A stretch of DNA of 64,000 nt, from assembly GCF_003480915.1 (NCBI RefSeq), contig NZ_QUKD01000003.1, positions 124,001 through 188,000 on the forward strand. Direction: 5' to 3'. This DNA comes from Parabacteroides sp. TM07-1AC. GTDB taxonomy: Bacteria; Bacteroidota; Bacteroidia; Bacteroidales; Tannerellaceae. A program made the position numbers and the translations under genes. Below the pieces are notes generated by a model, which searched no databases, was not told the DNA's origin, and saw only the letters and a list, made by a program, of their open reading frames with translations. Each line of letters starts with the position of its first letter. Position 1 is the stretch's first letter. Positions 37,772-46,035 of this stretch are shown here, piece by piece.

Positions 37772-38413
37772 ATGAGTATTGAATATGATCTATTTACCAA
37801 CCCCCTCCGGGAAGGGGAAGAGAAACCGACATTACATGCCCGGGCAATCAATATCCAGACCGTCAACACCGATAAGCTGGCGGAGACGATCGAGGGCATG
37901 AGTACGTTTACGGTTGCCGACATCAAAGGTGCCATCAAGGCTATCGGCGAACGACTGTGCTTTTTCCTCAGCAACAGCCAAAGCGTACATCTGGAAGGCA
38001 TCGGCACGTTTTCCGTCACGCTGAAATGCAAACAGCAGGTGGTAAACAAAAAAGATATCCGTTCGGCATCCATCGAGTTTAAGAACGTGGAATTCAGGGC
38101 CGATCCGGAGTTGAAGAAACGTTTACGCAACGCACGCATCGAACGGCGGGAAGGAACAAGCAACAAGAAATCCTACAATTCCGACATCCGTCAGAAGCGT
38201 ATCCTGTGGTACATCAAAAACTACGGGTCGATCAACCAAAGTGTTGCCGCCAGCCTGAACCAATGTACCCGTCAAAAGGCAAAGGCGGACCTCGAACAAC
38301 TGCTGGAAGACAACCAGATACAAAAAAACTGGTGCGGAAAACGCGCATTCTACGTCCGGCATACGATCGTGCCGCCCGCACAAGATACGTTGACAGAGAG
38401 TCCGGAGGAATAG
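37772..38413 (+). CDS. HU-like DNA-binding protein with C-terminal winged-helix-like extension
   Basis: 213 residues. Residues about 1-125 resemble the Bacteroidetes HU/IHF-like group: a helical start (VNTDKLAETIEGMSTFTVADIKGAIKAIGERL), then the beta arm region VHLEGIGTFSVTLKC and FKNVEFRADPELKKRLRNA. Residues about 140-200 (IRQKRILWYIKNYGSINQSVAASLNQCTRQKAKADLEQLLED) read as a winged helix. It probably binds DNA as a nucleoid or regulatory protein. Start chosen at ATG 37772 with AAAGGGAAG just upstream. One base separates its stop from the GSCFA gene. Confidence 0.7.
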   Translation: MSIEYDLFTNPLREGEEKPTLHARAINIQTVNTDKLAETIEGMSTFTVADIKGAIKAIGERLCFFLSNSQSVHLEGIGTFSVTLKCKQQVVNKKDIRSASIEFKNVEFRADPELKKRLRNARIERREGTSNKKSYNSDIRQKRILWYIKNYGSINQSVAASLNQCTRQKAKADLEQLLEDNQIQKNWCGKRAFYVRHTIVPPAQDTLTESPEE

Positions 38414-38414
38414 T

Positions 38415-39401
38415 ATGGAGCTATACACCTCAATCCAAATCCCCAAGCCGCCTTTCCGCTTTTCCTGGCAGGAACAAATACTCCTGCTCGGCTCCTGCTT
38501 TGCGGAAAATATCGGGGCGAAGCTGGCCGATAACCGGTTCAATGTCGATATAAACCCGTTCGGGACACTGTATAATCCAGCCTCCATCGCGGCAGCCTTA
38601 CGTATGTTACTGCATCCGGAACGGTTCACGGCAGACGATCTGTTCCGTAACGAAGGCGTATATCACAGCTTTACGCATCACAGCCGCTTCTCTTCCACTT
38701 CGGAAACAGAATGCTTAGATAATATAAACAACCGGCTATTTGCTTCGGCTGAAGGAATCCGGAAAACAAAGTATATGGTGATCACGTTGGGGACAGCCTA
38801 CGTTTATCGGCTGAAAAGTACCGGAAAAGTGGTGGCAAACTGCCACAAACTGCCCGAAAAGATGTTCGACCGTTCGATGCTGTCCGTAGCAGAGATCGTA
38901 TCGGAATGGAAAGAGCTGTTGCTTTCTCTTTGGGAACAATGCCCGGAGCTGAAACTGCTTTTCACCGTCAGCCCGATCCGTCACTGGAAAGACGGTGCAC
39001 ACGGGAACCAACTCAGCAAAGCGACGCTGTTGCTGGCCGTCGAAGCGCTTCAGACAAGTTACCCCGAACGCATCGCCTACTTCCCGGCTTACGAGATCAT
39101 GATGGACGAGCTGCGCGATTACCGTTTCTATGCCAATGACATGCTGCACCCGTCGGAACTGGCCGTTGACTATATTTGGCAACGTTTTACAGAAAATTTC
39201 TTATCCGATGAAACGAAAGGCTTTCTTAAAGAATGGGCAGAGATACAAAAGGCTATTAATCACCGCCCGTTTCAACCCGAAAGTGAAGCCTATAAACGCT
39301 TCTTGTCGCAAACTTTGTTAAAGATGGAACGAATTAACGAGAAATTCCCTTTCTTTGATAGTACAAAAGAGATGGAAATAATAAAGTCTAAAGGAATGTA
39401 A
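38415..39401 (+). CDS. GSCFA domain protein (SGNH-like)
   Basis: 328 residues. The name-giving motif LLGSCFAENIGAKLADN is at about residues 26-42, with the Ser of GSCFA as a nucleophile candidate. NPFGTLYNPASIAAAL, TLGTAYVY, FTVSPIRHWKDG and NDMLHPSELAVDYIW follow; the final D-x-x-H (DMLHPS) matches the catalytic Asp/His of SGNH hydrolases. Substrate unknown; esterase or acetyl-group chemistry on an envelope glycan is a guess from the position before murF-alr, which starts 3 bp after its stop. Confidence 0.85.
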   Translation: MELYTSIQIPKPPFRFSWQEQILLLGSCFAENIGAKLADNRFNVDINPFGTLYNPASIAAALRMLLHPERFTADDLFRNEGVYHSFTHHSRFSSTSETECLDNINNRLFASAEGIRKTKYMVITLGTAYVYRLKSTGKVVANCHKLPEKMFDRSMLSVAEIVSEWKELLLSLWEQCPELKLLFTVSPIRHWKDGAHGNQLSKATLLLAVEALQTSYPERIAYFPAYEIMMDELRDYRFYANDMLHPSELAVDYIWQRFTENFLSDETKGFLKEWAEIQKAINHRPFQPESEAYKRFLSQTLLKMERINEKFPFFDSTKEMEIIKSKGM

Positions 39402-39404
39402 AAA

Positions 39405-41870
39405 ATGGAATACTCAATAAAAGAAATAGTAGGAGTTATTGGTGCCAAAGCAAGAAACCTACAGGACGGAACCATTAGTATCTTGCTGACAGACAGTCGC
39501 CGGCTTTCTTTTCCGGAACAGAGTCTCTTCTTTGCCCTCAAGACAAAGACCAACGACGGACACAGATATATAAAAGAACTCTATAAACTGCGGGTACGCA
39601 ATTTTGTAGTGAGCGAGCTGCTTCCGGAGTTCGAGTCTCTTCCGGATGCGAATTTCCTGGTGGTCAAGGACACATTGAAGGCGCTTCAGAAGCTGGCGAT
39701 CCATCACCGGAAACGGTTTAACATTCCGGTTATCGGTATTACCGGCAGTAACGGGAAAACGATCGTGAAAGAGTTCCTTTATCAACTGTTACACAAGGAA
39801 TTCAATATTGTCCGTTCGCCGCGAAGCTATAACTCACAGCTGGGCGTTCCGTTGTCTGTCTGGCAGATGAGCGAAAAGAATACGCTGGGCATCTTTGAAG
39901 CCGGTATTTCACAGCCGGACGAGATGGAAAACCTACGTCCGATCATTGCTCCGACTATCGGTGTCATTACGAACATCGGTGAGGCGCATCAGGAGAATTT
40001 CATCTCTACCACCCAGAAATGCCTGGAAAAGCTGACCTTGTTCAATGACTGCGAAGCTATCATATACGACGGTGACGATGCCTTCATCTCCAACTGCATC
40101 GAATCAGCCTGTCTTTCACACAAGGCGATTGCCTGGAGCCGGACGGATTCAGACGCACCGCTTTACATTGAAACGATCGAGAAGAAAGAGTCGGAAACAA
40201 TCATCCGCTGTACACTGCTCGGACTGACCCAGAAATATGTCATTCCTTTCACCGACGATGCGTCTATCGAGAATGTCATCCACTGCCTGGCAGTCATGCT
40301 TTACCTGAAGCCTACCAGTGTGAACGACGCTGAAAAGTTCACCCAACTGGAGCCCGTCGCCATGCGCCTGGACGTAAAGCAAGGCATCAACAACTGCATA
40401 CTGATCAACGACACATACAATTCGGATATCAACTCGCTGGATATCGCCCTCGACTTCCAGCAGAGCCGCCATGTGGACAAGAATCTGAAATGTACTTTGA
40501 TCCTTTCCGACATACTGCAATCAGGCACATTGCCTAAATCGCTTTACAAGAAAGTTGCCGACCTGGTTCGCCGTAAAAAGATAGACCGCATCATCGGTAT
40601 CGGACGCGACCTGAAAGAGTACGGCGCTGCCTTCGACATGGAAAAGGAGTTCTATAACACAACGGACGAGTTCCTTAAATCGCCGACATTCAAACAGTTT
40701 AAAGACGAACTGATCCTGCTTAAAGGTTCACGCCATTTCCATTTCGAACGGATCTCCGAATTACTGGAAAAGAAAGTACACGAAACAATCCTGGAAGTAA
40801 ATCTCGATGCAGTGGTGCATAACTTCAACTATTACCGTTCGAAGTTAAAACCCGAAACGAAAATGGTCTGCATGGTGAAAGCATTCGGATACGGTGCCGG
40901 TTCATATGAGCTTGCCAAGACGCTGCAGGAACATCGCTGCGATTACCTTGCCGTTGCGGTTGCCGATGAAGGGGCAGAGCTTCGTAAAGAAGGTATCTCG
41001 ATTCCTATCATCGTGATGAATCCGGAGTTCAGCAGTTTCAACGTCTTGTTCGAGAATAACCTGGAACCGGAGATATACAGTTTCCGTCTGCTGGATGCGA
41101 TGATCAAGGAAACGGAACGTCGGGGAATTACCTCCTATCCGATTCATATCAAGATAGATACCGGAATGCACCGTCTGGGATTCCAACCCAGTGACGTTCC
41201 CGCCATCTGCGAACGGCTGAAAGAACAAAGCGGTGTTACGGCACGCTCCATCTTCTCCCATCTGGTGGGCAGCGATTCTTCCATCTTCGACGACTTCACG
41301 AAGAAGCAACTGGATACATTTACCCAAGCAGCAACCGAACTGGAGAACGGACTGGAATATAAGGTGATCAAACATATCCTCAACTCTGCCGGAATCGAGC
41401 GTTTCACTGACTATCAAATGGATATGGTCCGCCTGGGAATCGGTTTGTACGGTGTCAGTGCTTCGGGCATGAAAGGTTTACGCAACGTCAGCACGCTGCG
41501 CACGACCATCCTGCAGATACAACAAGTGCCGGCAGGTGATTCGATCGGTTACAGCCGCCGGACGTATGTAGACCGTGATTCGCGCATCGCCATCATCCCG
41601 ATCGGTTATGCCGATGGGTTGGATCGTCATTTCAGTAATCGCGGAGGTGAAGTTTCCGTTGCCGGCAAACGTTGTCCGATCGTCGGCAATATCTGTATGG
41701 ATGCCTGCATGATCGATGTCACCGATACCAATGCACAGGAGGGCGATCCGGTGATCGTCTTCGGTGAAGAGTTGCCGGTAAGCGAACTTTCCGATAAACT
41801 AAAAACAATCCCTTACGAGATCCTAACATCAGTATCTCCGCGGGTGAAGAGAGTGTATTACAGGGAATAA
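39405..41870 (+). CDS. murF: Bifunctional MurF ligase / alanine racemase fusion
   Basis: 821 residues. The N-terminal part (about 1-450) is MurF: DSRRLSFPEQSLFFAL, ATP loop GITGSNGKTIVKEF, GIFEAGISQPDEME, TNIGEAHQENF and DTYNSDINSLDIALDF. The C-terminal part (about 455-821) is alanine racemase: PLP-binding Lys492 in MVKAFGYGAGSYEL, HIKIDTGMHRLGF, RLGIGLYGV, catalytic Tyr716 in IGYSRRTYV and NICMDACMIDVT. One chain thus makes D-Ala precursor and adds D-Ala-D-Ala to UDP-MurNAc-tripeptide. Fusions of this kind are typical of Bacteroidetes and explain why murF is absent from the dcw operon. Confidence 0.95.
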   Translation: MEYSIKEIVGVIGAKARNLQDGTISILLTDSRRLSFPEQSLFFALKTKTNDGHRYIKELYKLRVRNFVVSELLPEFESLPDANFLVVKDTLKALQKLAIHHRKRFNIPVIGITGSNGKTIVKEFLYQLLHKEFNIVRSPRSYNSQLGVPLSVWQMSEKNTLGIFEAGISQPDEMENLRPIIAPTIGVITNIGEAHQENFISTTQKCLEKLTLFNDCEAIIYDGDDAFISNCIESACLSHKAIAWSRTDSDAPLYIETIEKKESETIIRCTLLGLTQKYVIPFTDDASIENVIHCLAVMLYLKPTSVNDAEKFTQLEPVAMRLDVKQGINNCILINDTYNSDINSLDIALDFQQSRHVDKNLKCTLILSDILQSGTLPKSLYKKVADLVRRKKIDRIIGIGRDLKEYGAAFDMEKEFYNTTDEFLKSPTFKQFKDELILLKGSRHFHFERISELLEKKVHETILEVNLDAVVHNFNYYRSKLKPETKMVCMVKAFGYGAGSYELAKTLQEHRCDYLAVAVADEGAELRKEGISIPIIVMNPEFSSFNVLFENNLEPEIYSFRLLDAMIKETERRGITSYPIHIKIDTGMHRLGFQPSDVPAICERLKEQSGVTARSIFSHLVGSDSSIFDDFTKKQLDTFTQAATELENGLEYKVIKHILNSAGIERFTDYQMDMVRLGIGLYGVSASGMKGLRNVSTLRTTILQIQQVPAGDSIGYSRRTYVDRDSRIAIIPIGYADGLDRHFSNRGGEVSVAGKRCPIVGNICMDACMIDVTDTNAQEGDPVIVFGEELPVSELSDKLKTIPYEILTSVSPRVKRVYYRE

Positions 41871-41871
41871 A

Positions 41872-41902
41872 TTGTTTATCTTGCACATTTTATGTACTTT
41901 TG
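41872..41902 (+). promoter_or_regulatory. Predicted fabI promoter
   Basis: A -33 TTG (41872-41874), 20-bp spacer and -7 TACTTTTG (41895-41902). Transcription would start near 41909, after the ATG at 41892, so translation must begin at 41928. Confidence 0.7.
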
Positions 41903-41927
41903 TGCCGTAAATAAATTAAATAAAGGT

Positions 41928-42785
41928 ATGAGTCATAATTTATTGAAAGGTAAAAGAGGCATTATCTTCGGTGCGCTGAATGAGATGTCTATTGCCTGGA
42001 AAGTGGCAGAAAAGGCTGTAGAAGAAGGTGCAACCATTACATTGAGTAATACACCGGTTGCCGTACGTATGGGCGAAGTCGATGCCCTGGCTAAAAAGCT
42101 GAATGCTGAAGTTCTGCCGGCAGACGCTACAAACGTACAGGATTTGGAAACGGTATTCTCCAGATCAGTGGAGATACTTGGAGGTAAAATAGATTTTGTG
42201 TTGCACTCTATCGGCATGAGCCCGAACGTGCGCAAAAAACGTACATATGATGACCTGGATTACGATATGCTGGATAAGACACTGGATATTTCCGCTATCT
42301 CTTTCCACAAGATGCTTCAGGTTGCCAAAAAGCAGGATGCTATCGCTGATTACGGTTCGGTTCTTGCTTTATCGTATGTGGCGGCACAGCGTACATTCTT
42401 CGGTTACAACGATATGGCGGATGCTAAGAGCCTGCTGGAATCGATCGCACGCAGCTTCGGTTATATCTACGGACGTGAAAAGGGAGTGCGTATCAACACA
42501 ATCTCTCAGTCTCCGACCATGACAACCGCCGGTAGCGGTGTAAAAGGTATGGATCACTTAATGGACTTCTCCAACAAGATGAGTCCGCTAGGAAATGCAA
42601 CCGCAGAAGAATGTGCAGACTATTGCATCGTGATGTTCTCCGACCTTACCCGTAAGGTTACTATGCAGAACCTTTACCACGATGGTGGCTTCTCAAGCAT
42701 GGGCATGAGCCTTCGCGCCATGAACCAGTACAGCAAAGGATTAGAAGAATTTACCGACGAGAACGGCAACATAATTTACGGCTAA
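41928..42785 (+). CDS. fabI: Enoyl-ACP reductase FabI (NADH)
   Basis: 285 residues from ATG 41928 (MSHNLLKGKRGIIFG), preceded by AAAGG; the in-frame ATG at 41892 lies inside the promoter. Rossmann start GIIFGALNEMSIAWKVA, LHSIGMSPN, catalytic Tyr/Lys in FFGYNDMADAKSLLESIAR, and NTISQSPTMTTAGSG. It reduces trans-2-enoyl-ACP in the last step of fatty acid elongation. Triclosan-type inhibitors target this family. Confidence 0.95.
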   Translation: MSHNLLKGKRGIIFGALNEMSIAWKVAEKAVEEGATITLSNTPVAVRMGEVDALAKKLNAEVLPADATNVQDLETVFSRSVEILGGKIDFVLHSIGMSPNVRKKRTYDDLDYDMLDKTLDISAISFHKMLQVAKKQDAIADYGSVLALSYVAAQRTFFGYNDMADAKSLLESIARSFGYIYGREKGVRINTISQSPTMTTAGSGVKGMDHLMDFSNKMSPLGNATAEECADYCIVMFSDLTRKVTMQNLYHDGGFSSMGMSLRAMNQYSKGLEEFTDENGNIIYG

Positions 42786-42796
42786 GCCGTAAATTA

Positions 42797-42884
42797 AATT
42801 GAAAGTTGAAAATTGAGAATTGAAAATTATCCGATAGGATAGTTTCAACCTAATTTTCAACTTTCAATCTTCAATTTTCAATTT
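42797..42884. repeat. Palindromic TTGAAAA-type repeat between fabI and the Sua5-like gene
   Basis: Two imperfectly complementary arms (42797-42829 and 42851-42884) made of GAAAGTTGAAAATTGA-like units around a 21-nt centre. The element fills almost the whole gap and ends 1 bp before the next ATG. Confidence 0.8.
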
Positions 42885-42885
42885 T

Positions 42886-43491
42886 ATGCTAATAAAGATC
42901 TACCCTGAAAACCCCAACCCCAGGGAAATAGACAAAGTGATCGATGTCCTCCGTGACGGAGGTCTGGTCATTTATCCAACCGATACAGTATACGCGATCG
43001 GCTGTGACGCTTTGAATGTCCGTGCCGTAGAAAAGATATGCCAAATGAAAGGAATCAATCCTCAAAAGAGTAATCTTTCTATCATCTGTTATGATCTTTC
43101 GAATCTGAGTGAATATGCCAAGGTAAGTAATTCAGCTTTCAAGCTGATGAAAAAACATTTGCCCGGTCCTTTCACTTTCATTCTTCCGACAAGCAGCGAG
43201 TTACCGAAAATTTATAAGAACAGGAAAGAAGTCGGTATCCGCGTACCGGACAACAACATCATCCGTACGTTGGTCAAAGAGCTGGGGAATCCGATCCTGA
43301 CCATGTCCGTACACGACGATGACGATATGATCGAGTATTCGACCGATCCCGAACTGATTCACGAGAAGTATGAAGATACGGTAGATATCGTAATCGACGG
43401 CGGCTATGGTGGTTTTGAGGCTTCAACGGTAGTGGATTGTACAACTGACTATTTCGAAATTATACGACAAGGGAAAGGTATATTAGAATAG
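42886..43491 (+). CDS. Sua5/YciO/YrdC/YwlC family protein (threonylcarbamoyl-AMP synthase-like)
   Basis: 201 residues, one YrdC-like domain: LRDGGLVIYPTDTVYAIGCD, PGPFTFILPTS, EVGIRVPDNNIIRTLV and the closing STVVDCT. TsaC/Sua5 enzymes make threonylcarbamoyl-AMP for tRNA t6A37. This form looks closer to YciO, whose role is less certain, so a second true TsaC may exist elsewhere. It has no Sua5-type C-terminal domain. Confidence 0.85.
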   Translation: MLIKIYPENPNPREIDKVIDVLRDGGLVIYPTDTVYAIGCDALNVRAVEKICQMKGINPQKSNLSIICYDLSNLSEYAKVSNSAFKLMKKHLPGPFTFILPTSSELPKIYKNRKEVGIRVPDNNIIRTLVKELGNPILTMSVHDDDDMIEYSTDPELIHEKYEDTVDIVIDGGYGGFEASTVVDCTTDYFEIIRQGKGILE

Positions 43492-43637
43492 TTTTCTGCA
43501 TTCCAGTAATATCGAACGAAAGAATAACAATTATCAAACGATAGGAACACATATATGCTTTATTCGTTTGATATATATCAAACGCAAAAGAGTATCAAAC
43601 AAGCCCACAGAATAAAACATATCTTATATACAAAAGC

Positions 43638-43672
43638 AAGGGAGGTAATTGACTGATACCTCCCTTATTTTT
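43638..43672. terminator. Bidirectional terminator after the Sua5-like gene and the DUF4838 gene
   Basis: AAGGGAGGTA / TACCTCCCTT with a 9-nt loop. ATTTTT follows on the plus strand and GCTTTTG on the minus strand, so it serves both convergent genes. Confidence 0.8.
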
Positions 43673-43684
43673 ATGTTCATGTAT

Positions 43685-45889
43685 TTACAAAACTCTGATC
43701 TCATCCATAAAGAACCATCCCGGATGGCCTACTCCACAATGCCAGGACGGACAGGTATTCACCCCTTCAATCTCAACCTTGATATAACGAGCTTTTACCG
43801 GCTGAGACGATTCATTACGAGCCTGGAAGAATTTCACCTCGATCGACTGGTCCTCTGCTATATCTGTTTTTCCGAAGAACTGATAATCCTGATTATTCAA
43901 AGAAGTGGAATAAGAGACTTTCTTAGGCAAAAATACCCACTGCCCCAACTGGTGCAAAAAGTCACTTTCTATCACGCTCACCTCTTCTTCTTTGCCTAAG
44001 TCGAGTATAAATGCAGCATTTTTACCTTCCCAGCCAACCCAGCTTTCAACAAATGCTGTTCCTCCATACAATTCGTCAATCAGCATCTCCGCTCCTTTTT
44101 CGGCATATTTACCGGATGGTGCCTCTATCCATGTTATCTTGGCATTTTTAGCGAAATTCTTTTCAGACTTGGGCAGAAAACGTTTCTCATACAAATCGCA
44201 ATACTCCAATGGTGAATTATGACGCTCATTCAAGGTCGGCAACTGATAATAAGCGGCCCGCTCCCTGAATAAAGCCAGCTTTGCCTTAATCTCATCTACA
44301 TCGTGGCCACGTTCAGCTCTGGCTACTTCCAATTCCGAATATTGTAAGGTCAAGCGTTCGATTCTTACACGATCGAGTAACTGTTTATTATCTGCCACTG
44401 CCTTTTCTGCCTTATCAAACAATTCATTATACCGTTTAAGACAGTTAGCATTCAGCATTCCGTTTTTATGTGAAACCGGAGAGTCGAAAATCCATAAATC
44501 CACTTTACTTCCGAGCAATGCTCCTTCCAGCAGCTTTTCATAATCATACAAATAAGGAGCCGCCGCACCGTAATATCCTTTCATAAACGACTTCATCAAA
44601 GAATCCGTGTCCAGTGAAGGATTCCACATCAGTTTACTGACGATGTAAGATCTCATTTCTGTAAATGTTCCGCATTTAGAACCTGCTATCTGAGAGAAAT
44701 GCATCGTTACATGATGATCTTTGAACAGCTGAATATTCTTTTTCAGGATCGGGAAATTAGGGAACGGAGCCAGATAACAATCGAAATTGATGCCGTAATC
44801 CCATACAAATATATTATTACTGATTTTTGACCATCCTTCCATCGCTTTCATAAAGTCACGTCCCGATTCATTATCCGTCAGCGGAACTTCACGCCTGCAA
44901 TCGATATCACACAGCATGATGTTTACATTAGGCAAAGGTTTTATCTGTTTAGGCGGATGCATGGAAAACAAATAGGCCAATGTTGAAAACTCCTTGTCCG
45001 GGAAACGGGCTGCCAGCTTATTCAGGAAGTGAATCAGACTACCACTGGGGGAACCTCCTTCCAACTCATCCAGGGCTTTACAATCAGGACAGGCACAGTT
45101 CGTAAAATTACCATCATTCTGACTGATAGAAATCATATTCTTACCCGGATTAGCCTTAAAAATAGAATCGACCCGTTGGGATACGATTTCGAATACTTCC
45201 GGATTCGTCAAACACCATTGGCTTGCAGCCCCTGGCCGACGTTCACCATTAATAAAAGAATAATACTCCGGATGCTTTTCTCCAAATTCTGACGAAGGCA
45301 GAATTTTATCGAAAGTATGCACCCACAAATTACCGGCAAAGACTTCACTTGGTTCCTCCAGACGGAACCACATCTTATAGACCGGATCTTCTCTGACCGC
45401 ATAACTTTGAGTCTGACGATAACGGAAAGCGGGATTTTCTGCCCGGTCGAGTTCCGGTATCTCTATTGTTTTACGCTGATCGAGCGTATATGTATGAGCT
45501 GTATAATAAGAGACTCCCAAATAATCTTCCAACAAGGTAACAACCCCGTAAATAGCCCCTTTATCACCTCCACTACTGATTCTTAAAATACCATCGGAAG
45601 TAGACAGACGAAATCCGTCTTCAAGCAGTCCGGTTGTATTTCCCTGACCGATTACTATATCTCCTTTTTTAGCTTTTTTACCTTCGATGACAGGAAGAGA
45701 CGATCCGCTGATCCGCTGGACAAAGTCCTGCAGAAATGTCGCAGCTTGTTGATTCACCTGATTAGTTTCCGGAACAACGATTCGGGAAACAGGTTTTCCG
45801 TCTTTTACCAAAGTCATTTGGGAATAAGCGCCATCCACACAAAGCCATGCAGCCAAAGCGATCCCCCACAGTTTACATTTGTATTTCAT
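43685..45889 (-). CDS. Secreted DUF4838 protein (glycosidase-like)
   Basis: 734 residues with a signal peptide (cleavage near GAYSQ). The N-terminal domain (about 25-150) resembles the alpha/beta domain found before GH20 and GH67 catalytic modules (DGKPVSRIVVPETNQVNQQAA, YGVVTLLEDYLGVSYY). The centre (about 150-560) is a DUF4838 barrel with SQNDGNFTNCACPDCKALDE and MLCDIDCRREVPLTDNESG. A discoidin-like domain ends it (KARYIKVEIEGVNTCP). Activity is not known to me. It lies after a SusC/SusD pair but beyond a terminator, with its own promoter candidate. Confidence 0.75.
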   Translation of the reverse strand: MKYKCKLWGIALAAWLCVDGAYSQMTLVKDGKPVSRIVVPETNQVNQQAATFLQDFVQRISGSSLPVIEGKKAKKGDIVIGQGNTTGLLEDGFRLSTSDGILRISSGGDKGAIYGVVTLLEDYLGVSYYTAHTYTLDQRKTIEIPELDRAENPAFRYRQTQSYAVREDPVYKMWFRLEEPSEVFAGNLWVHTFDKILPSSEFGEKHPEYYSFINGERRPGAASQWCLTNPEVFEIVSQRVDSIFKANPGKNMISISQNDGNFTNCACPDCKALDELEGGSPSGSLIHFLNKLAARFPDKEFSTLAYLFSMHPPKQIKPLPNVNIMLCDIDCRREVPLTDNESGRDFMKAMEGWSKISNNIFVWDYGINFDCYLAPFPNFPILKKNIQLFKDHHVTMHFSQIAGSKCGTFTEMRSYIVSKLMWNPSLDTDSLMKSFMKGYYGAAAPYLYDYEKLLEGALLGSKVDLWIFDSPVSHKNGMLNANCLKRYNELFDKAEKAVADNKQLLDRVRIERLTLQYSELEVARAERGHDVDEIKAKLALFRERAAYYQLPTLNERHNSPLEYCDLYEKRFLPKSEKNFAKNAKITWIEAPSGKYAEKGAEMLIDELYGGTAFVESWVGWEGKNAAFILDLGKEEEVSVIESDFLHQLGQWVFLPKKVSYSTSLNNQDYQFFGKTDIAEDQSIEVKFFQARNESSQPVKARYIKVEIEGVNTCPSWHCGVGHPGWFFMDEIRVL

Positions 45890-45929
45890 AAAATAATATC
45901 AATGAGTTTATTAATTACGATACTTTATC

Positions 45930-45937
45930 CAAACTTA
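45930..45937 (-). promoter_or_regulatory. Predicted -7 element for the DUF4838 gene
   Basis: TAAGTTTG on the minus strand fits TAnnTTTG and lies 40 bp upstream of the ATG, just after the SusD terminator. No good -33 box. Confidence 0.4.
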
Positions 45938-45978
45938 TCTATCCGACAACTTATCTATTCCACCGGATAAATATAATA

Positions 45979-46013
45979 AAACCCCGAAAGCTGTGAACCA
46001 ACATTCGGGGTTT
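45979..46013 (-). terminator. Terminator of the second SusC/SusD operon
   Basis: AAACCCCGAA / TTCGGGGTTT stem followed on the minus strand by TTATTATATTT, 22 bp beyond the susD-like stop. Confidence 0.8.
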
Positions 46014-46035
46014 AATATCAGGAATCTAACATTTA

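Noticed and set aside
41892..41927. Upstream in-frame ATG for fabI
   Set aside because: It lies at the -7 promoter element, upstream of the expected transcription start; the ATG at 41928 has an AAAGG ahead of it and gives the normal N-terminus.
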